In this document: positions 35,813-47,204 of the stretch, piece by piece
Numbering within the stretch: position 1 is the stretch's first letter
Layout of the letters: each line of letters starts with the position of its first letter
From: Phocoena phocoena
Lineage: Eukaryota; Chordata; Mammalia; Artiodactyla; Phocoenidae
Assembly (NCBI RefSeq): GCF_963924675.1
Contig: NC_089228.1
Span: 92,720,894-92,784,893 of the forward strand
Length of the DNA stretch: 64,000 bases
Reading direction: 5' to 3'
Translations under genes and position numbers: made by a program
Notes under the pieces: model-generated
The model's input: only the letters and a program-made list of their open reading frames with translations
What the model was told of the DNA's origin: nothing
Databases searched by the model: none

Positions 35813-36292
35813 CTTTTTTTTTTTTAACTTTTTATATCGGAGTATAGCTGGCTAACAATGTTGTGGTAGTTTCACGTGCACAGCAAAGAGACTCAGCCAT
35901 ACGTATGCATGTATCCATTCTCCCCCAAACTCCCCTCCCATCCAGGCCACCACATAACACTGAGCAGAGTTCCCTGTGCTATACAGTAGGTCCTTGTTGG
36001 TTACCCATTTTAAATACAGCAGTGTGTACATGTCGATCCCAAACTCCCTGACTATCCCTTCCGCCCATCCTTCCCCCCGGTAACCATAAGTTTGTTCTCT
36101 AAGTCTGTGAGTCTGTGTTTTGTAACTAGGTTCATTTATATCATTTCTTTTTAGATTCCGCACGTAAGAGATACCATACGATATTTCGCTTTGTCTGACT
36201 TACTTCACTCAGTATGATGGTCTCTATCTAGTTGCATCCATGTTGCTGCAAATAGCGTTATTTCGTTCTTTTTAATGGCTGAGTAATATTCC
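35813..36292 (-). mobile_element. L1 3' end B (reverse), abutting A
   Basis: Starts with a T12 run at 35813-35824 (tail complement), then 'ggagtatagctggctaacaa', 'gtgctatacagtaggtcctt', 'actcagtatgatggtctcta' and 'atggctgagtaatattccaa' near 36274. It is a different subfamily from A ('gatggtctctatctagttgc' versus 'gacagactctaggtccaacc'). Whether B inserted into A or merely beside it cannot be settled, because the junction target is T-rich. Confidence 0.9.
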
Positions 36293-37439
36293 AATATATA
36301 TATCCGGAAATATTTAATATTTTTTTCTCTGAAGACTGGGACATGAGATGGATACCCCTAAATCTTCCTGTTTTGTTAGCTGAGTTTAATTTTACACTAT
36401 TTACAAAACCCGGAAAGGTTTTCCCATAAGGTACAATTCACTAGCAGTTCTGGACATCCCTTATTCATTCCTGCATTTAGTAATTCTCCAAATATTTATT
36501 GAGTGCCAGCCACAGGCCCTGTACCGGGAGAAGGAACTAGAAGCTTTGGCCTGGTTCTGGGCTCACCAAACACCTTGTTTCTCTTCCACCAAATTCCAAG
36601 CTTTCTGTTTGCAGATACCATTGAATGCTGTTTGCAGAATTCTCCCTGCTTGTAGTAAGCAGCCGTCTTACTCATTAACCACATTACAAGCTCATGAGTT
36701 AGAGAAAAAAAAAACAAAGGGATCAGTGAGTAGCGTGCTGTTTGGTTTCCTGGGAAGAGGACTGCCCTGCCCCAGCGATGCTAGGAGAGCCGTTGCCAAT
36801 GCCACTCCCCATGTGTGCTCGCATTTTCTATACATTCAGCAAACATCTTCAGCATCTTAGAAAGACAAAGAAAGAAAGGCCAAAGATAGGATCCAGGGGG
36901 ATGACAACTTTTTAACCTTTTAAACAACCAAGTTTCAGTTCAGTTTGTTCCTGTTGGCTTTGAGAAGGGGGAAGAAAAAGAACTCTTAATTACAAAGGCC
37001 ACGTTTCTTTCCGCTATACTATTTTCAGTCCCATATGATTTGAACAGCTGAAGTGGCACATGCTTGCTTTTAAATGTGGAGAGAAGGTGCCCCCATTTAA
37101 TGCTTAGAAAACGTTGACTTCGCCTTTTTGTTCTGCCTGGCATTAGCCCTTGGAGGAGTCTGCTCCTCTCCTGCCCTTTTTGTTTGTTTGTTTGTTTGTT
37201 TGTCTGTTTGTTTTCTCCTCTTGGATCAGGCGTGTTCACAGACTACCACCAAAGTGGGGCTCAGGGAGGTTAGAATGAGGCCCATGGCTGGATTTCTGGA
37301 AGGGCCTCTTCGTGGCACTCAGGAACAGGGTGGGCTGCATCTCTCGCCTGGAAAGTCCATTCCCAAGATAGAACTTTGATCCCTGTGGCTGCAGCAGGCT
37401 GGTCGGCATTCCTACAAGGTCCCAAGAACAGGGCAGAAG
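36293..37439. other. Single-copy block with short L2/MIR scrap and (TTTG)n
   Basis: About 36465-36530 is an antisense L2/MIR end ('ccaaatatttattgagtgcc'). A (TTTG)n tetranucleotide tract of about nine units with one TCTG interruption lies at 37177-37214. The rest is unassigned and shows no exon. Confidence 0.5.
37177..37214. repeat. (TTTG)n microsatellite
   Basis: Nine tetranucleotide units with one TCTG variant. No SINE or L1 is attached to it, so it is not simply a retroposon tail. Confidence 0.93.
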
Positions 37440-37640
37440 CTATTTATTGAACCCTGAGTCTGGGGCTAGGTGACTTTCATGTGTTATTTCTTGTAAGATG
37501 TCGAGGTAGCTCGACAAGGTGGATATTGCCATCTCCATGTTGCAGATAAGAGAGGCTAGACAAAACAGAAGTGAGTCAGCTCAGAGTTACCCTACTAATA
37601 ATAAACATGCTGGTTTTGACCCTAAGTCAGTCTGAGTAAT
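37440..37640 (-). mobile_element. MIR SINE relic
   Basis: Reverse MIR: 'tttattgaaccctgagtctg', 'ggtggatattgccatctcc', 'atgttgcagataagagagg', 'agtgagtcagctcagagtta', 'ttttgaccctaagtcagtctg' in the expected order. Confidence 0.75.
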
Positions 37641-38050
37641 AAAAAACCCATGCCCTCTCCACCACAGCGCATTCCTTCCCTTGAATCAGAAAGTACCCAA
37701 TGGGAAAGGTGATGGCAGGGGCCACGGTATCACAGGCAGATGAAACTCTTTCTACCCCCATCCCTCTGTTCTCTTGAGAACTGTTCATGTGTGCAAACAC
37801 GTTGCATCCATGATGCCTCCAGCCCTTTGCCTGCTTAACTCCAAACATGGAAAAGAAGATTAAATAGACCATGGAGACATTACTTGCATCCAAGTGTTTG
37901 CTATCATGTGGGAGGAAAGTTGCCCAAGAACTGTGTTTTTTTCTTTTCTTGCCCGTATTGAGGCAGGAGCTCCAGCAATGATCACCCACAGGTACAGATA
38001 TCATCCACTGCCTTTACTTGACGACTTACAAATATTTTTAGTACCAGCTC
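37641..38050. other. Single-copy block
   Basis: Nothing recognised. It includes the left flank of the retrocopy (tttagtaccagctc just before its T-rich tail). Confidence 0.35.
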
Positions 38051-39380
38051 TTTTTCTTTTCTTTTTTTTCTTTTTTGCAGTTGAGTCCAAAATATTTATT
38101 TTAAGGCATTGACTTGATATTTTCCATGGTATAATATATTACATGCAGTGATGAATCATTTAAAAAGAAGTATAGAATTTAATATTATAATAAACAGGTC
38201 AGCAAACAATATTCTCTTCTTCACTTTCCAAATTCTAAGATATCCCCTCCTGCAGGGCCCTGTTCACTTTATTGTTATTTTTTAGTATCAGTTCCTTTTT
38301 CAAACACAGTCTTAGGTGAAACCTCAATATATAAAACTGATAAAGGAAAAATTTATTAGATTTCAATGTATAATGCTGACTTATAAAACCCAGAAAAAGA
38401 ACAAGGAGCCTTTGTGGATGAACACAGAAATTTGAAATCAGTGTTATGGATGACAGCTGTAGGCTTTTCTAACTTCAGTTTCCAATTTATTCCCTTTTGT
38501 TGATGATTTTTTTTTAATATTGTTGCACAGTATTGAGAACATCTTCGTTCCCTAAAATAAGGACTTGCAAGTAATGACAGGGTATTGTACTTTTTAAAAA
38601 CAGCTACCTTGCAATCTCAGGATATTTTTTTCACTCAAACTTAGCCACTTAAAACTTAACTCACTTAAAAGGAAGAGTAGAAGTGGCTTCTTTCGAAGTT
38701 GAAATCATTAACAGTATGAAACAATTTGCATTTTTTAATTGGTAAGGCTGTAATTTGAGGAACCAGTGATAGTTTCCTCAGCTAGTCTGAATCTTCCATT
38801 AGAGGCAGAAAACACCTTTCAAATTATAACATTAATGAGATTCTCAATGATGTCTTTAAAAAGAGAAAAAGAAGAAACGTACAAGCCTGGGGACCCATCT
38901 CTGTCTATTCCATTTCAGAAGGCACCACTTAACCTTGTTTTGCATGGTGAGTCCAATCTTTGATCTCCATGCTGACATTTTGCTAACATAAGCATGGTTA
39001 CCTAGGTCACTCCAGTGCCAATATCTCAATTTTGTTACACCATTTTCTACCACACACTTACTTCTTATGCCAAAATTCACTGAAGACAAGAACTCGGGCT
39101 GTGTAGTTTGGCTTTAGTAATTGAATGTCATGTACCCATGCTATGCTAGGATGCTTACTTGTGCACTTACATGGAAATGGCCATAGGAAGATCTTAAGTT
39201 TATACGTTAAGAAAGGGAAAAATAAGGGTAGAGCTACAACCTTTCTAATTAAAGGACGGCAGTATATGTGCTGCAATGACAGGAGAAACATTTTGAGATA
39301 TGCAGAAACCTGGTAGTGTGCTGGTCCATCGGTAATCTCCAGCACGTCAGAATGGAAGTTACCTTTAATTATCAGGATGA
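38051..39380 (-). pseudogene. Probable processed retrocopy (3'UTR-like), source unknown
   Basis: Read on the minus strand, the block ends with AATAAA (38100 down to 38095), an 18-nt spacer, then a 26-nt A-rich tract with three G interruptions (38076 down to 38051). That is the geometry of a polyadenylated mRNA copied into DNA, since a genuine gene end would not carry a genomic tail. The body upstream is AT-rich, repeat-free and UTR-like. About 39385-39058 reads as an open ~110-residue minus frame ('DVLEITDGPAHYQVSAYLKM' and on) that I do not recognise. No clear target duplication or 5' boundary was found, so the left and right limits are uncertain. An alternative is a coincidental A-rich tract at an AT-rich single-copy block. 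Confidence 0.45.
38095..38100 (-). promoter_or_regulatory. Polyadenylation hexamer of the retrocopy
   Basis: AATAAA on the minus strand, 18 nt before the encoded A-rich tail. Spacing is canonical. It is relevant only if the surrounding block is a retrocopy. Confidence 0.45.
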
Positions 39381-39399
39381 CTAAGAATCTCACTTCTGG

Positions 39400-39612
39400 G
39401 GGCTTCCCTGGTGGCGCAGTGGTTGAGAGTCCGCCTGCCGATGCAGGGGACACGGGTTTGTGCCCCGGTCCGGGAGGATCTCACATGCTGCGGAGTGGCT
39501 GGGCCCGTGAGCCATGGCTGCTGAGCCTGCGCGTCCGGAGCCTGTGCTCCACAACGGGAGAGGCCACGGCAGTGAGAGGCCCGCGTACCGCAAAAAAAAA
39601 AAAAAAAAAAAA
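39400..39612 (+). mobile_element. CHR-1 SINE, 17-bp perfect TSD, long pure A tail
   Basis: Sense full-length copy with an uninterrupted A tail of roughly 22-24 (39592-39614). The duplication aagaatctcacttctgg is perfect at 39383-39399 and 39613-39629. Pure tail plus perfect TSD mark it as probably the youngest insertion in the window and a good presence/absence marker among cetaceans. Confidence 0.97.
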
Positions 39613-39629
39613 AAGAATCTCACTTCTGG

Positions 39630-39959
39630 AGAACTCTGCTATCATCTCCTTTAACCCTCACGATAACAACAACAGCAAAATCAACTAAATATTTAAGATA
39701 CAGAGACTTACTATCAAAGTGGGATTAAGGAAATGCTTCATGCTAGCAAGAATGCTTTAGAATTCTCTCCACCAGGGATGTTCGAGGCACAGCGGTTTGG
39801 ACGCCCACACACACACCTGCTACAGACTTTCCCTCGTGGCTTAGCCTAGCTCAGTGGTTTCTAAACTTCAGTGTTTGAGGTAATTATTGCACATGGTGGT
39901 ATAAACAAAAACATTCTAGACTATCCTTGATGCACGGTCTAGGCCCTAGACTCTCGGCA
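39630..39959. other. Single-copy block
   Basis: Nothing recognised beyond a short CA-rich patch near 39806. Confidence 0.35.
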
Positions 39960-40450
39960 ACTTCTATTCATTCAGTAATGCTTAGTGCCTTCCCTGTGCC
40001 AGCATTCTTACGGGTGCTGGGTCAGCGCAGTGAACAAAGTCCCTGCCTCTCAGAAGCTTCATTCTAGAGTGGAAGATAAACAGCAAACAAACAGGGAATA
40101 TATGCTGCAAGGTCAGCTGTGATGAACGCTCTGACTGAAACGCTCTGATTGTAAGCTAAGAAGAATCAGAATGACGGGGGAAAGAGGTAGCGCAGCTCCT
40201 CAGACAGAGGGAGACAACATTTGAGCAAAACTCCCATGAAGGGAACACACTGTGTGATTTGCCAGAGGAGGAGAAATCTGGGTCGGGACAGGATTGTGTC
40301 TGGCTTGTGGTACAGAACATGGAGGCCAGGATGCCAAGAGCAGAGCAAAGGAGGGCGATGGGCAGGAAATAAGGGAGTATCACACAGCTGCAATCAGACC
40401 ATACATGGCCTTCTAAGCCTTGAAGAGGACCAGGCCTGTAGATTTCTCCA
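39960..40450 (-). mobile_element. L2 3' region
   Basis: Antisense L2 that starts at its terminus: 'ttctattcattcagtaatgc', 'gtgccttccctgtgccagca', 'gcgcagtgaacaaagtccct', 'cagaagcttcattctagagt', later 'gacaacatttgagcaaaact' and 'catacatggccttctaagcc'. About 490 bp in order, moderately diverged. Confidence 0.88.
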
Positions 40451-41624
40451 TACATGTGGAGGAAGCCACTGAAACATGTGAGTGGAAGAGTGTTAGGATC
40501 TGCTTGACGCCTTAAAATCTCAAAATCTTAAGGCTGATTTTGATCCCACACACACTTCGTGTTGGGTGGGAACTTTAGAACTAACCCCTGTGTTACGTGC
40601 TAGTCTACTGTATGACACATGGAATGCTTAATTTAATTAGTTGCTAAATAGTGAGAAATTCAATTTAAAAATGCGGATGCTCTGAAGCCCCTTGGTAAAA
40701 TGCTTGGCGTTTTAAAACAAGTATAAAAAGCTACATGCTTCAGGAAAGATTAAATTAGAAAACTTATACAAAGCTTCTAAGACTGCCACTAGCACCGTAG
40801 TGACGCTTAGTAAGTGTTGATTCTGCCCCTTTGTACTCTCTATTCTTTGTCCACACCTTTGCTGTTGCTGTCTGGTGGCGATTGTTCATCATCCTGGTAA
40901 ACTGTTTGCTCACGGAAGAAACCCGAGTCATTCAACAGATTGCTAGCTTCTAAAGATAAGTACCGTCGTCAGAAGTGCGTTTTTTGTGTTAAGGACAGTG
41001 GCCCCGCTTTTTGAAAAACAGCTCTTGTGACTCTAGGGACAGTTGTCGAACTGATGATGTAGCTGGATGGGGATCAGGTGTTTTTTTTTGTTTAGGATTT
41101 TGCTCATCTTTTCTGTCGCTAAGCTTGTCATCCATAAAAGAGGCACATTTCTGTGACTTGGTCCAACTTATATTAGGCTCTTTGCTCTAGTTTATTAACC
41201 CCCAGTGCTCAGCAAACTTTAAAAAGTACGATCTGATACCCTACTCCCGTAATAGGTGGTTAAAATCACTGGCTTGTTGACATGTGACATGGAGAGGAAA
41301 TCTTTTATTGGAAATTAAACAGTGTGTGAAGGATGTTTTAGGTGACGCTAAGGTTTTTTAGTAGGAAAAAGTTTTGAGATTTAATTGTTTAAAACTCTTT
41401 GAAAGTAGAAATGATTTATTTCATGCAAATAAGTAAAGCGAAATGGGGTGTGCAGAAGACTCACCTGCATATATGCAATTTCCAGAGCTTCACACCTAGG
41501 AACTGTGCTTCAGGAATCAGGGTTGGGCAGACTTTTACTGCTATTAAGTCCCCCAAGTGACAGCTGTGGGAAACCACACTTGAGAAACACTGTTGACTTC
41601 CTGAAGGAACATTAATCTTGCGTT
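40451..41624. other. Single-copy block, 1.2 kb
   Basis: No exon or repeat recognised. It contains a POU-octamer-like 'catgcaaataag' at about 41423. Confidence 0.4.
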
Positions 41625-43230
41625 ACAGAAAATATCAAACCTATCCAAAAGTAGAGAGATCATAAAATGAACTCCCATACCCCATCACCCCACTTCAGCA
41701 GCCATCGGCACAGTTTCATCTACCCCACCCCTGTACCCAGACTGTTCTGAGGCAAATTCCCAGCATCATACCATCTGTGAATATTTTAGTATGTATATAA
41801 GCCGTTGGATTCTTTTTCTCATACAAAGCCACAATACCATCATCATACCTAAAACATAATAAACAGTAATTCCTTAATATCATCAAATATCCAGTGTTTA
41901 TACTTCTCTAATTGTCTTAAAAATCTTTTTGCTATGTTGTAGGATTTTTTTTTTTTTTTTTTTTACAGTTTACATGAATCAGGATACAAGTAGTCTATTT
42001 ATGTCCCTTAAGCTTCTTCTTTTAAGCTACTGGTTCCATCTCTTTTTTATTTTAGTTTTTTTCTGTTCAAGAAACCAGATCACTTGTCCAGTAGAATATC
42101 CACCATCTGGATTTTGATGGTTGTATCTCTGCGGTGGTATTAGGCACGTTCCTTTGTCTCCTGCACTTCCTGGGAGCTGCTAGGAAGTCCTTGAGGCATT
42201 CATTGTTTGGTTTGCTTCACTTTGTTTTGCCTGACAGCTTCATAGTTGGTCTTGTGTATTTCCGTCAGGAGTTCGCTGGTTAGTAGTATATCCTTTTGCA
42301 GTGAGATGTTTGTTTAAATTCATAAATTTACAGGGGATTGCAAAATGGTGCTAGTCTAATTCTGTTATTCTTTGTTCATTTATTAGCAGGAATCATTGTT
42401 CATGAAGAGAAACTTCCCCTCATCTACTATTTGTTTACTCAGTGCTTCAGGTTTTGTACAAAAAGCAACGTAGATACTTGATTCTTTGCCTTTTTTCCCA
42501 ACATAAAGTTTTTTCATAATCCCCCCGTTATCATTTCTTAAAAGCATTACTGTAAGCTCATAAATTTAAGTAAGATACATCTGATGTGTTTCATTCCATT
42601 GTAGTTTTTACCATTACTGATGCTCAAATGGCCTCATTTTGACTGTTGATTGGCAACCTATTCAGTTGGGCGGCTGAGTCCTTTTCCTACAGTACTAGTT
42701 GTTTTTTGATAGCTGTCTTGCTTTCTAACGTGACAGTGTGTTCCAGGCTCATCTTGTACATTTCCTGCCTCAGACCTGGGATCAGCTTTTTTCTAAGGAA
42801 ACCTGTTTCCCGTTAGCAAGCAATGGTGTTTGGAGACCACAGTCTGGGCTCAGGGGTGCTCATTATGACTGGGTCTGTCATTGTTTCTCAGCCTTTTCAG
42901 TGGGCACAGCCAGAGCTAGGAAATGAATCAGTTTCTCTCTATATCTATCTATCTATCTATAAATTTATACAGAGAGTATGTGTGTGTATGTATATATATA
43001 TATTGTTAAGGTGAAATACATCGTGAGGTTATACTGGTGTGTACCACAAAACTCTTCTCGATCTCATTCATCTTACACCAGCATTTCCTTATTTTTCAAG
43101 CTGAAAGTAGCAGTTCTCAATCACACCGACACGAGTTACTCATTTACTTTGCCCCACACTACACGCACCATAATTTCTGAATAAAAACGCCAGTGACACT
43201 CCAACAGTATGCCTACTAAAACCTTCTCAC
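41625..43230 (-). mobile_element. Old L1M element, about 1.6 kb
   Basis: Antisense L1M(E)-age sequence: 'ccaaaagtagagagatcata', 'ggcaaattcccagcatcata', 'cagatcacttgtccagtaga', 'agagctaggaaatgaatcag', then a (TATC)n/(TA)n patch at 42941-43003 where these L1s often carry a TA tract, then 'ggtgaaatacatcgtgaggt'. No usable frame; the internal continuity between 42150 and 42850 is weaker. Confidence 0.7.
42941..43003. repeat. (TATC)n and (TA)n tracts in old L1
   Basis: Five TATC units at 42941-42960, then TG-rich sequence, and a short TA run at 42990-43002. Both lie within the L1M 3' part. Confidence 0.85.
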
Positions 43231-43694
43231 TTTTTTTGTTTAGTTTTGTTCTGGTTTTCAGTCCATTGGGCTAGGGATATACATTACAGTGTGTTGGGAT
43301 CACTTGGAATAGTTCCTCTCCGTATGTTTATGCCAGTAACTGGATATACATTTAAGTTCATTTATTTTATTTTATTTGAAGTTTTTAAAAGAGGTTTTTA
43401 GAAAATCATTTTTGTTCAATAATCATGTAAAAATTTTTATAAATATTTCTAAAATTGAACCTATAAAACAAGTGAAGTTTTGAAGTCTATCTTTCCTCTC
43501 TGTCCCATCTATTTTCTCCTTTCTCTGTACATAATCATTTTAATGCCTAGCCTTTGTTTTTCAATATAAGTAATTAAATTATTTAGGTAGGTTTTTATTT
43601 TTTGCTATAATGGATATATTTATATTAATTCCTTAATATTATATCCTTAATACCCCCTTTAAGGGTATTGCTCCTACTCTGAGCAATATTGAAG
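43231..43694. other. AT-rich single-copy block
   Basis: Very AT-rich sequence with no recognised element. Confidence 0.35.
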
Positions 43695-44232
43695 TTCCAT
43701 ATTATTCAGCCATTAAAATGAAGGAAATCTTGCCATTTGTGACAATGTAGATGGCCCTCGAGGAGATTATGCTAAGTGAAATAAACCAGAGAAGGACAGA
43801 TACTGTATGATCTCATGTAATCTTAAAAACAAACAAAAAACCAAACTCTTAGAAAAAGAGATCAGATTTGTGGTTACCGGAGGTGGGAGCTAGCAGGTGA
43901 GGGAATTGGATGAAGGTAGTCAGAACTTACAAACTTCTATTTATAAGACTGAAGTAAGTCCTGGGGATGTAATAGACAATATGATGACTGTAGTTAACAC
44001 TGCTGTGGGGTATACCTGAAAGTTAAGAGAGTAGGTCCCAAGAGTTCTCATCACAAGGAAAAGAGCTTTTTTTCTTTTTTTTTTTTTTGGTATCTATATG
44101 ACATGATGGATGTTAACTAAACCTATTGTGGTACTCATTTCCCAGTATATGGAAGTCAGGTCATTATGCCAAACACCTTAAACTTAAACTGTGCTGTGTG
44201 TTGACTATATCTCAGTAAGCTGGGAAAAAAAT
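43695..44232 (+). mobile_element. L1MA-type 3' end
   Basis: Sense L1 terminus. The ORF2 end remnant 'tattcagccattaaaatgaa' is followed by 'gtatgatctcatgtaatctt', 'gtggttaccggaggtgggag', 'aagtcctggggatgtaatag', 'gatgactgtagttaacactg', 'aagagttctcatcacaagga' and 'gacatgatggatgttaacta', ending 'gactatatctcagtaagc'. This is the classic L1MA 3'UTR order. Confidence 0.93.
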
Positions 44233-44415
44233 ATTGAAACTCCAGGTAACCCTTTCTTCCTCTTCCCTCTTCTCCCCATAATTTGATTCAATGTAATATC
44301 CTTTTACTCCCACTCAGATACACATTAGTGAGTTTATTCCTTCCTCTAGTATTCTCCCCCCTCTTTTTTTTAATCATCGTACACAGACCTTATCAGGGCC
44401 TAAAAAGAACACTTC
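44233..44415. other. Short single-copy stretch
   Basis: Pyrimidine-rich linker between L1MA and CHR-2. Confidence 0.4.
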
Positions 44416-44760
44416 GGGCTTCCCTGGTGGCACAGTGGTTGAGAATCCGCCTGCAGGGGACATGGGTTCGAGCCCTGGTCCGGGAAGATCCCACATGCCG
44501 TGGAGCAACTAAGCCCGTGCACCACAACTACTGAGCCTGTGCTCTAGAGCCCGCGAGCCACAACTGCTGAGCCCGCGTGCCACAACTACTGGATTCCCAC
44601 ACACCTAGAACCCGTGCCCTGCAACAAGAGAAGCCACCCAATGAGAAGCCCGTGCGCTGCAACGAAGAGTAGCCCCCGCTCGCCGCAACTAGAGAAAGCC
44701 TGCGTGCAGCAACGAAAACCCTACACAGCCCCCCAAAAAAATAAAATTTAAAAAAACCCC
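44416..44760 (+). mobile_element. CHR-2 SINE, full length
   Basis: Sense copy. The head begins 'gggcttccctggtggcacag' with a short internal loss relative to siblings (missing the 'cgatg' before 'caggggacatggg'), then the B-box 'gggttcgagccc' and repeated '-ccacaactactg-' modules, ending in an A-rich impure tail at 44728-44757. The TSD is poor (aaaagaacactt / aaaagcacatca). Confidence 0.93.
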
Positions 44761-44799
44761 ACAAAAGCACATCAATAAGCACTCCCACCTCTGACTTTG

Positions 44800-45190
44800 T
44801 TTCCTACTCTCTAGTCCCCATTTGTTCTGTCTCAGCCTTAAGGCCTCCCTCCTCTGTCCTCCTACCCCAGGATCTTTGTACCTTCCATTCCTTCAACCTG
44901 AAATGCTCGTCCCTAAATCACCACATTGCTTTCTTCAGGCTTTTGCTCGAACGTTACTGTCTCTATCAGGCCTTTCTTGACAAACTGTAAAACACGGCAA
45001 TCTAGCCCACTGCCCTAACCCCCTTTTCTGCTGTGTTTTTTCTGCTTAACATTTATCACCATTTAGTAGAAAATATCTCATCATGAAACTTTTTGCTTAT
45101 CTCCATGAGGACTGATAATGATTTTTTGTTGTTGTTCTTTCCCAGAGTCTAGTATGGTGCCTGACAGGTAGCTGCTCAATAAATATTGAC
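44800..45190 (+). mobile_element. L2 3' end
   Basis: Sense L2: 'ccttccattccttcaacctg' and 'gaaatgctcgtccctaaatc', 'tcaggcttttgctcgaacgt', 'ctatcaggcctttcttgaca', then the tail 'gtatggtgcctgacaggtag' and 'gctcaataaatattgac'. Well preserved order. Confidence 0.9.
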
Positions 45191-45204
45191 TCAGTCGGTT
45201 AAGA

Positions 45205-45447
45205 GAGTGTCAATAATAATAAAGGACTAGCATTTATCGAGCAGCTAATATATGTCAGGCACTGTGCTGAGTGGTTTACATTTATTAGTCCCCCAAGGAC
45301 GTTATGACTCAACCTTTTGCAGGTGAGAAAATTGAGCCCAGGAGAAAGTAAGTAACGTACGTTAGGTCTCCTAGCTGAGTGGAGGAGCCAGAACATCAGC
45401 TCTGACAGTCTGTCTTCAGAGCCTGCATCCTTGTCCACGATGCTCTA
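45205..45447 (-). mobile_element. MIR SINE
   Basis: Reverse MIR: 'gactagcatttatcgagcag', 'atgtcaggcactgtgctgag', 'gacgttatgactcaaccttt', 'gcaggtgagaaaattgagcc', 'gtaagtaacgtacgttagg', 'ggaggagccagaacatcagc'. Nearly full length. Confidence 0.88.
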
Positions 45448-45459
45448 ATGCCTCTGTTA

Positions 45460-46490
45460 GGAGATGGCATTTCTCAGCAGCTCCAGTTTGGCCTTTGCCC
45501 CCTGCCAGTCCACACTCCCATCTCCTGCTGGGGTTGTCAGTGACTTCCGTGTCATTGGATCCTCTTGTGAGTCTTCAAAATAGTAGTTCTCCGCTTACTT
45601 GATATCTTCAGCAGCTTTGCCAGTGCTATTCACGCCCTCCTTTCTAAAACACCTTCTTCCCTTGGCTTCTTTAACACCATTCTTTTCTGATTTCCATCCT
45701 GCCTTTCTGGTCCTTCCTCCTTAATGCAGTTTTCAGGTGTCCCTTCTCTACCTGCTCTCTCTATCCCCCTAAGTGTTGGTGTTCCTCACAGCTTAGTCCC
45801 CAGTAACGCTCCACTTCTCAAGTTACGTTTTTCCCTTAGATGATGTCATCCCAACCCACAGCTTCTTGATGGCCCCAAGACTCCCACATTTATATCTCCA
45901 GATTTCTCCTCAATCTTGGACCTGTACATCCAGCTGCCTGCTCAGCAGCACCATTTGGAAATCACAAAGGCACACCCTAACATGCTCAAAGCCGAGGTTA
46001 TAAGCCTCTCCATCCCACCGAACTTCATCTTCCTGCAGCGTGCCCCATCCCAGTTACTGGCGTCATCTACTTTCCCAAGACAGATGCGGCTAAAAGTCAT
46101 CCTTGAGGTATTTCTCTCTCTCTCTTCCTCTACATCTGTCACCAAGTCCTACTGATCCCATCTCTTGGATCCACCCACTTCTCTCCGTTTCCACTGCCAC
46201 CATGCTAGTCCCCTCATCTCTCTCTAGAAGCCCCAATTTCCTGGCCTTCTTACACCAATTTCAGCTGTTCCCCATCATCCTATAGTTTTCTCTGAGAGCT
46301 GTTTTCATATACAAGCATATGTATTTGTGTAATTGTGTCGTTAATGTCTTTTCTCCCCAAATAGAATGCAGGCTGTCCAGGAGTAGGGACAACTCCTGTT
46401 CTCCTCATTCAGTCCTTAGTTCCTAGTAGCATAGTGCCTGGCGTATAGGAGACACTGCGTAAGTATTTGATTTGTTGAATGAAAAAATAA
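45460..46490 (+). mobile_element. L2 with recognisable reverse-transcriptase region
   Basis: Sense L2 of about 1 kb. Near 45778 the decayed 'VGVPHSLVPS' corresponds to the CR1/L2 reverse-transcriptase motif that normally reads VGVPQGSVLGP. Downstream 'cctgtacatccagctgcctg', 'caaaggcacaccctaacatg' and 'aaaagtcatccttgaggtat' follow the L2 ORF2 order, and the element ends with 'agtgcctggcgtataggaga' and 'tttgatttgttgaatga'. Stops and indels make it non-functional. Confidence 0.85.
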
Positions 46491-47204
46491 CTGAGATGTA
46501 TCACATGTTAGGCTGAGATCAAAGAAAGAGGAAAGAGTGTTCAAAAGCAGATAGAAAATTATGCTATGTGGTATAGCATCATAATGAATGGGTGGTTATT
46601 GATAACACTGACTCATCAAAGGTTAAAATTTATTCTTTATTTTAAAAGGCAGCTACTTAGATGTAGCACTATGAAAGAAACAGATCTTAGAAAAATTTCC
46701 ATTTGCTAAGTAAATTTTTAGAAAGTGAAGAGCAATTCAGTTAATGTATGTGCATACTTCATTTCCCAATAATGCAGATAAATGTTTACATCTAGCTGTG
46801 AGCACACTTATAATGCCTTCTCACTTATTTCTGCCAGTTGAGGCTGAGGGGGCATAGATCATTGAAATTACACTGACTAAGGCAAGGGATTTATTGATTT
46901 ACGTGCCATCTCTTTTCCTTGATCACGGAGGAATTGCCAGAGAGGCTAAAAAATGGGCAACAGGAAAAAGGAGAAACAGTAAGAATCTTGGACAGTCCTC
47001 CACCGGATAATTAAGATTTAACTGGGTCTGTTTTGATGTGTGCACATGTTTCTGTACACGGCAAAGGATGAACCCACAAATATTATAAATGCCAATTTCT
47101 GAAGGCTGTTGGAAAATGCAGCCCATAGCATATGGTATCAAATTAATTTGGGGTTTCACTTGTCTCCGTCTGATTTGGGCACGTTGAATTATGAGATAAT
47201 AGTT
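46491..47204. other. Single-copy block, candidate conserved non-coding element
   Basis: AT-rich, repeat-free, with homeodomain-type cores, such as 'ggataattaagattta' near 47004, 'atcaaattaatttgggg' near 47138 and 'gaattatgagataat' near 47187. The texture is like that of deeply conserved developmental enhancers. Conservation cannot be measured here. Confidence 0.35.
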
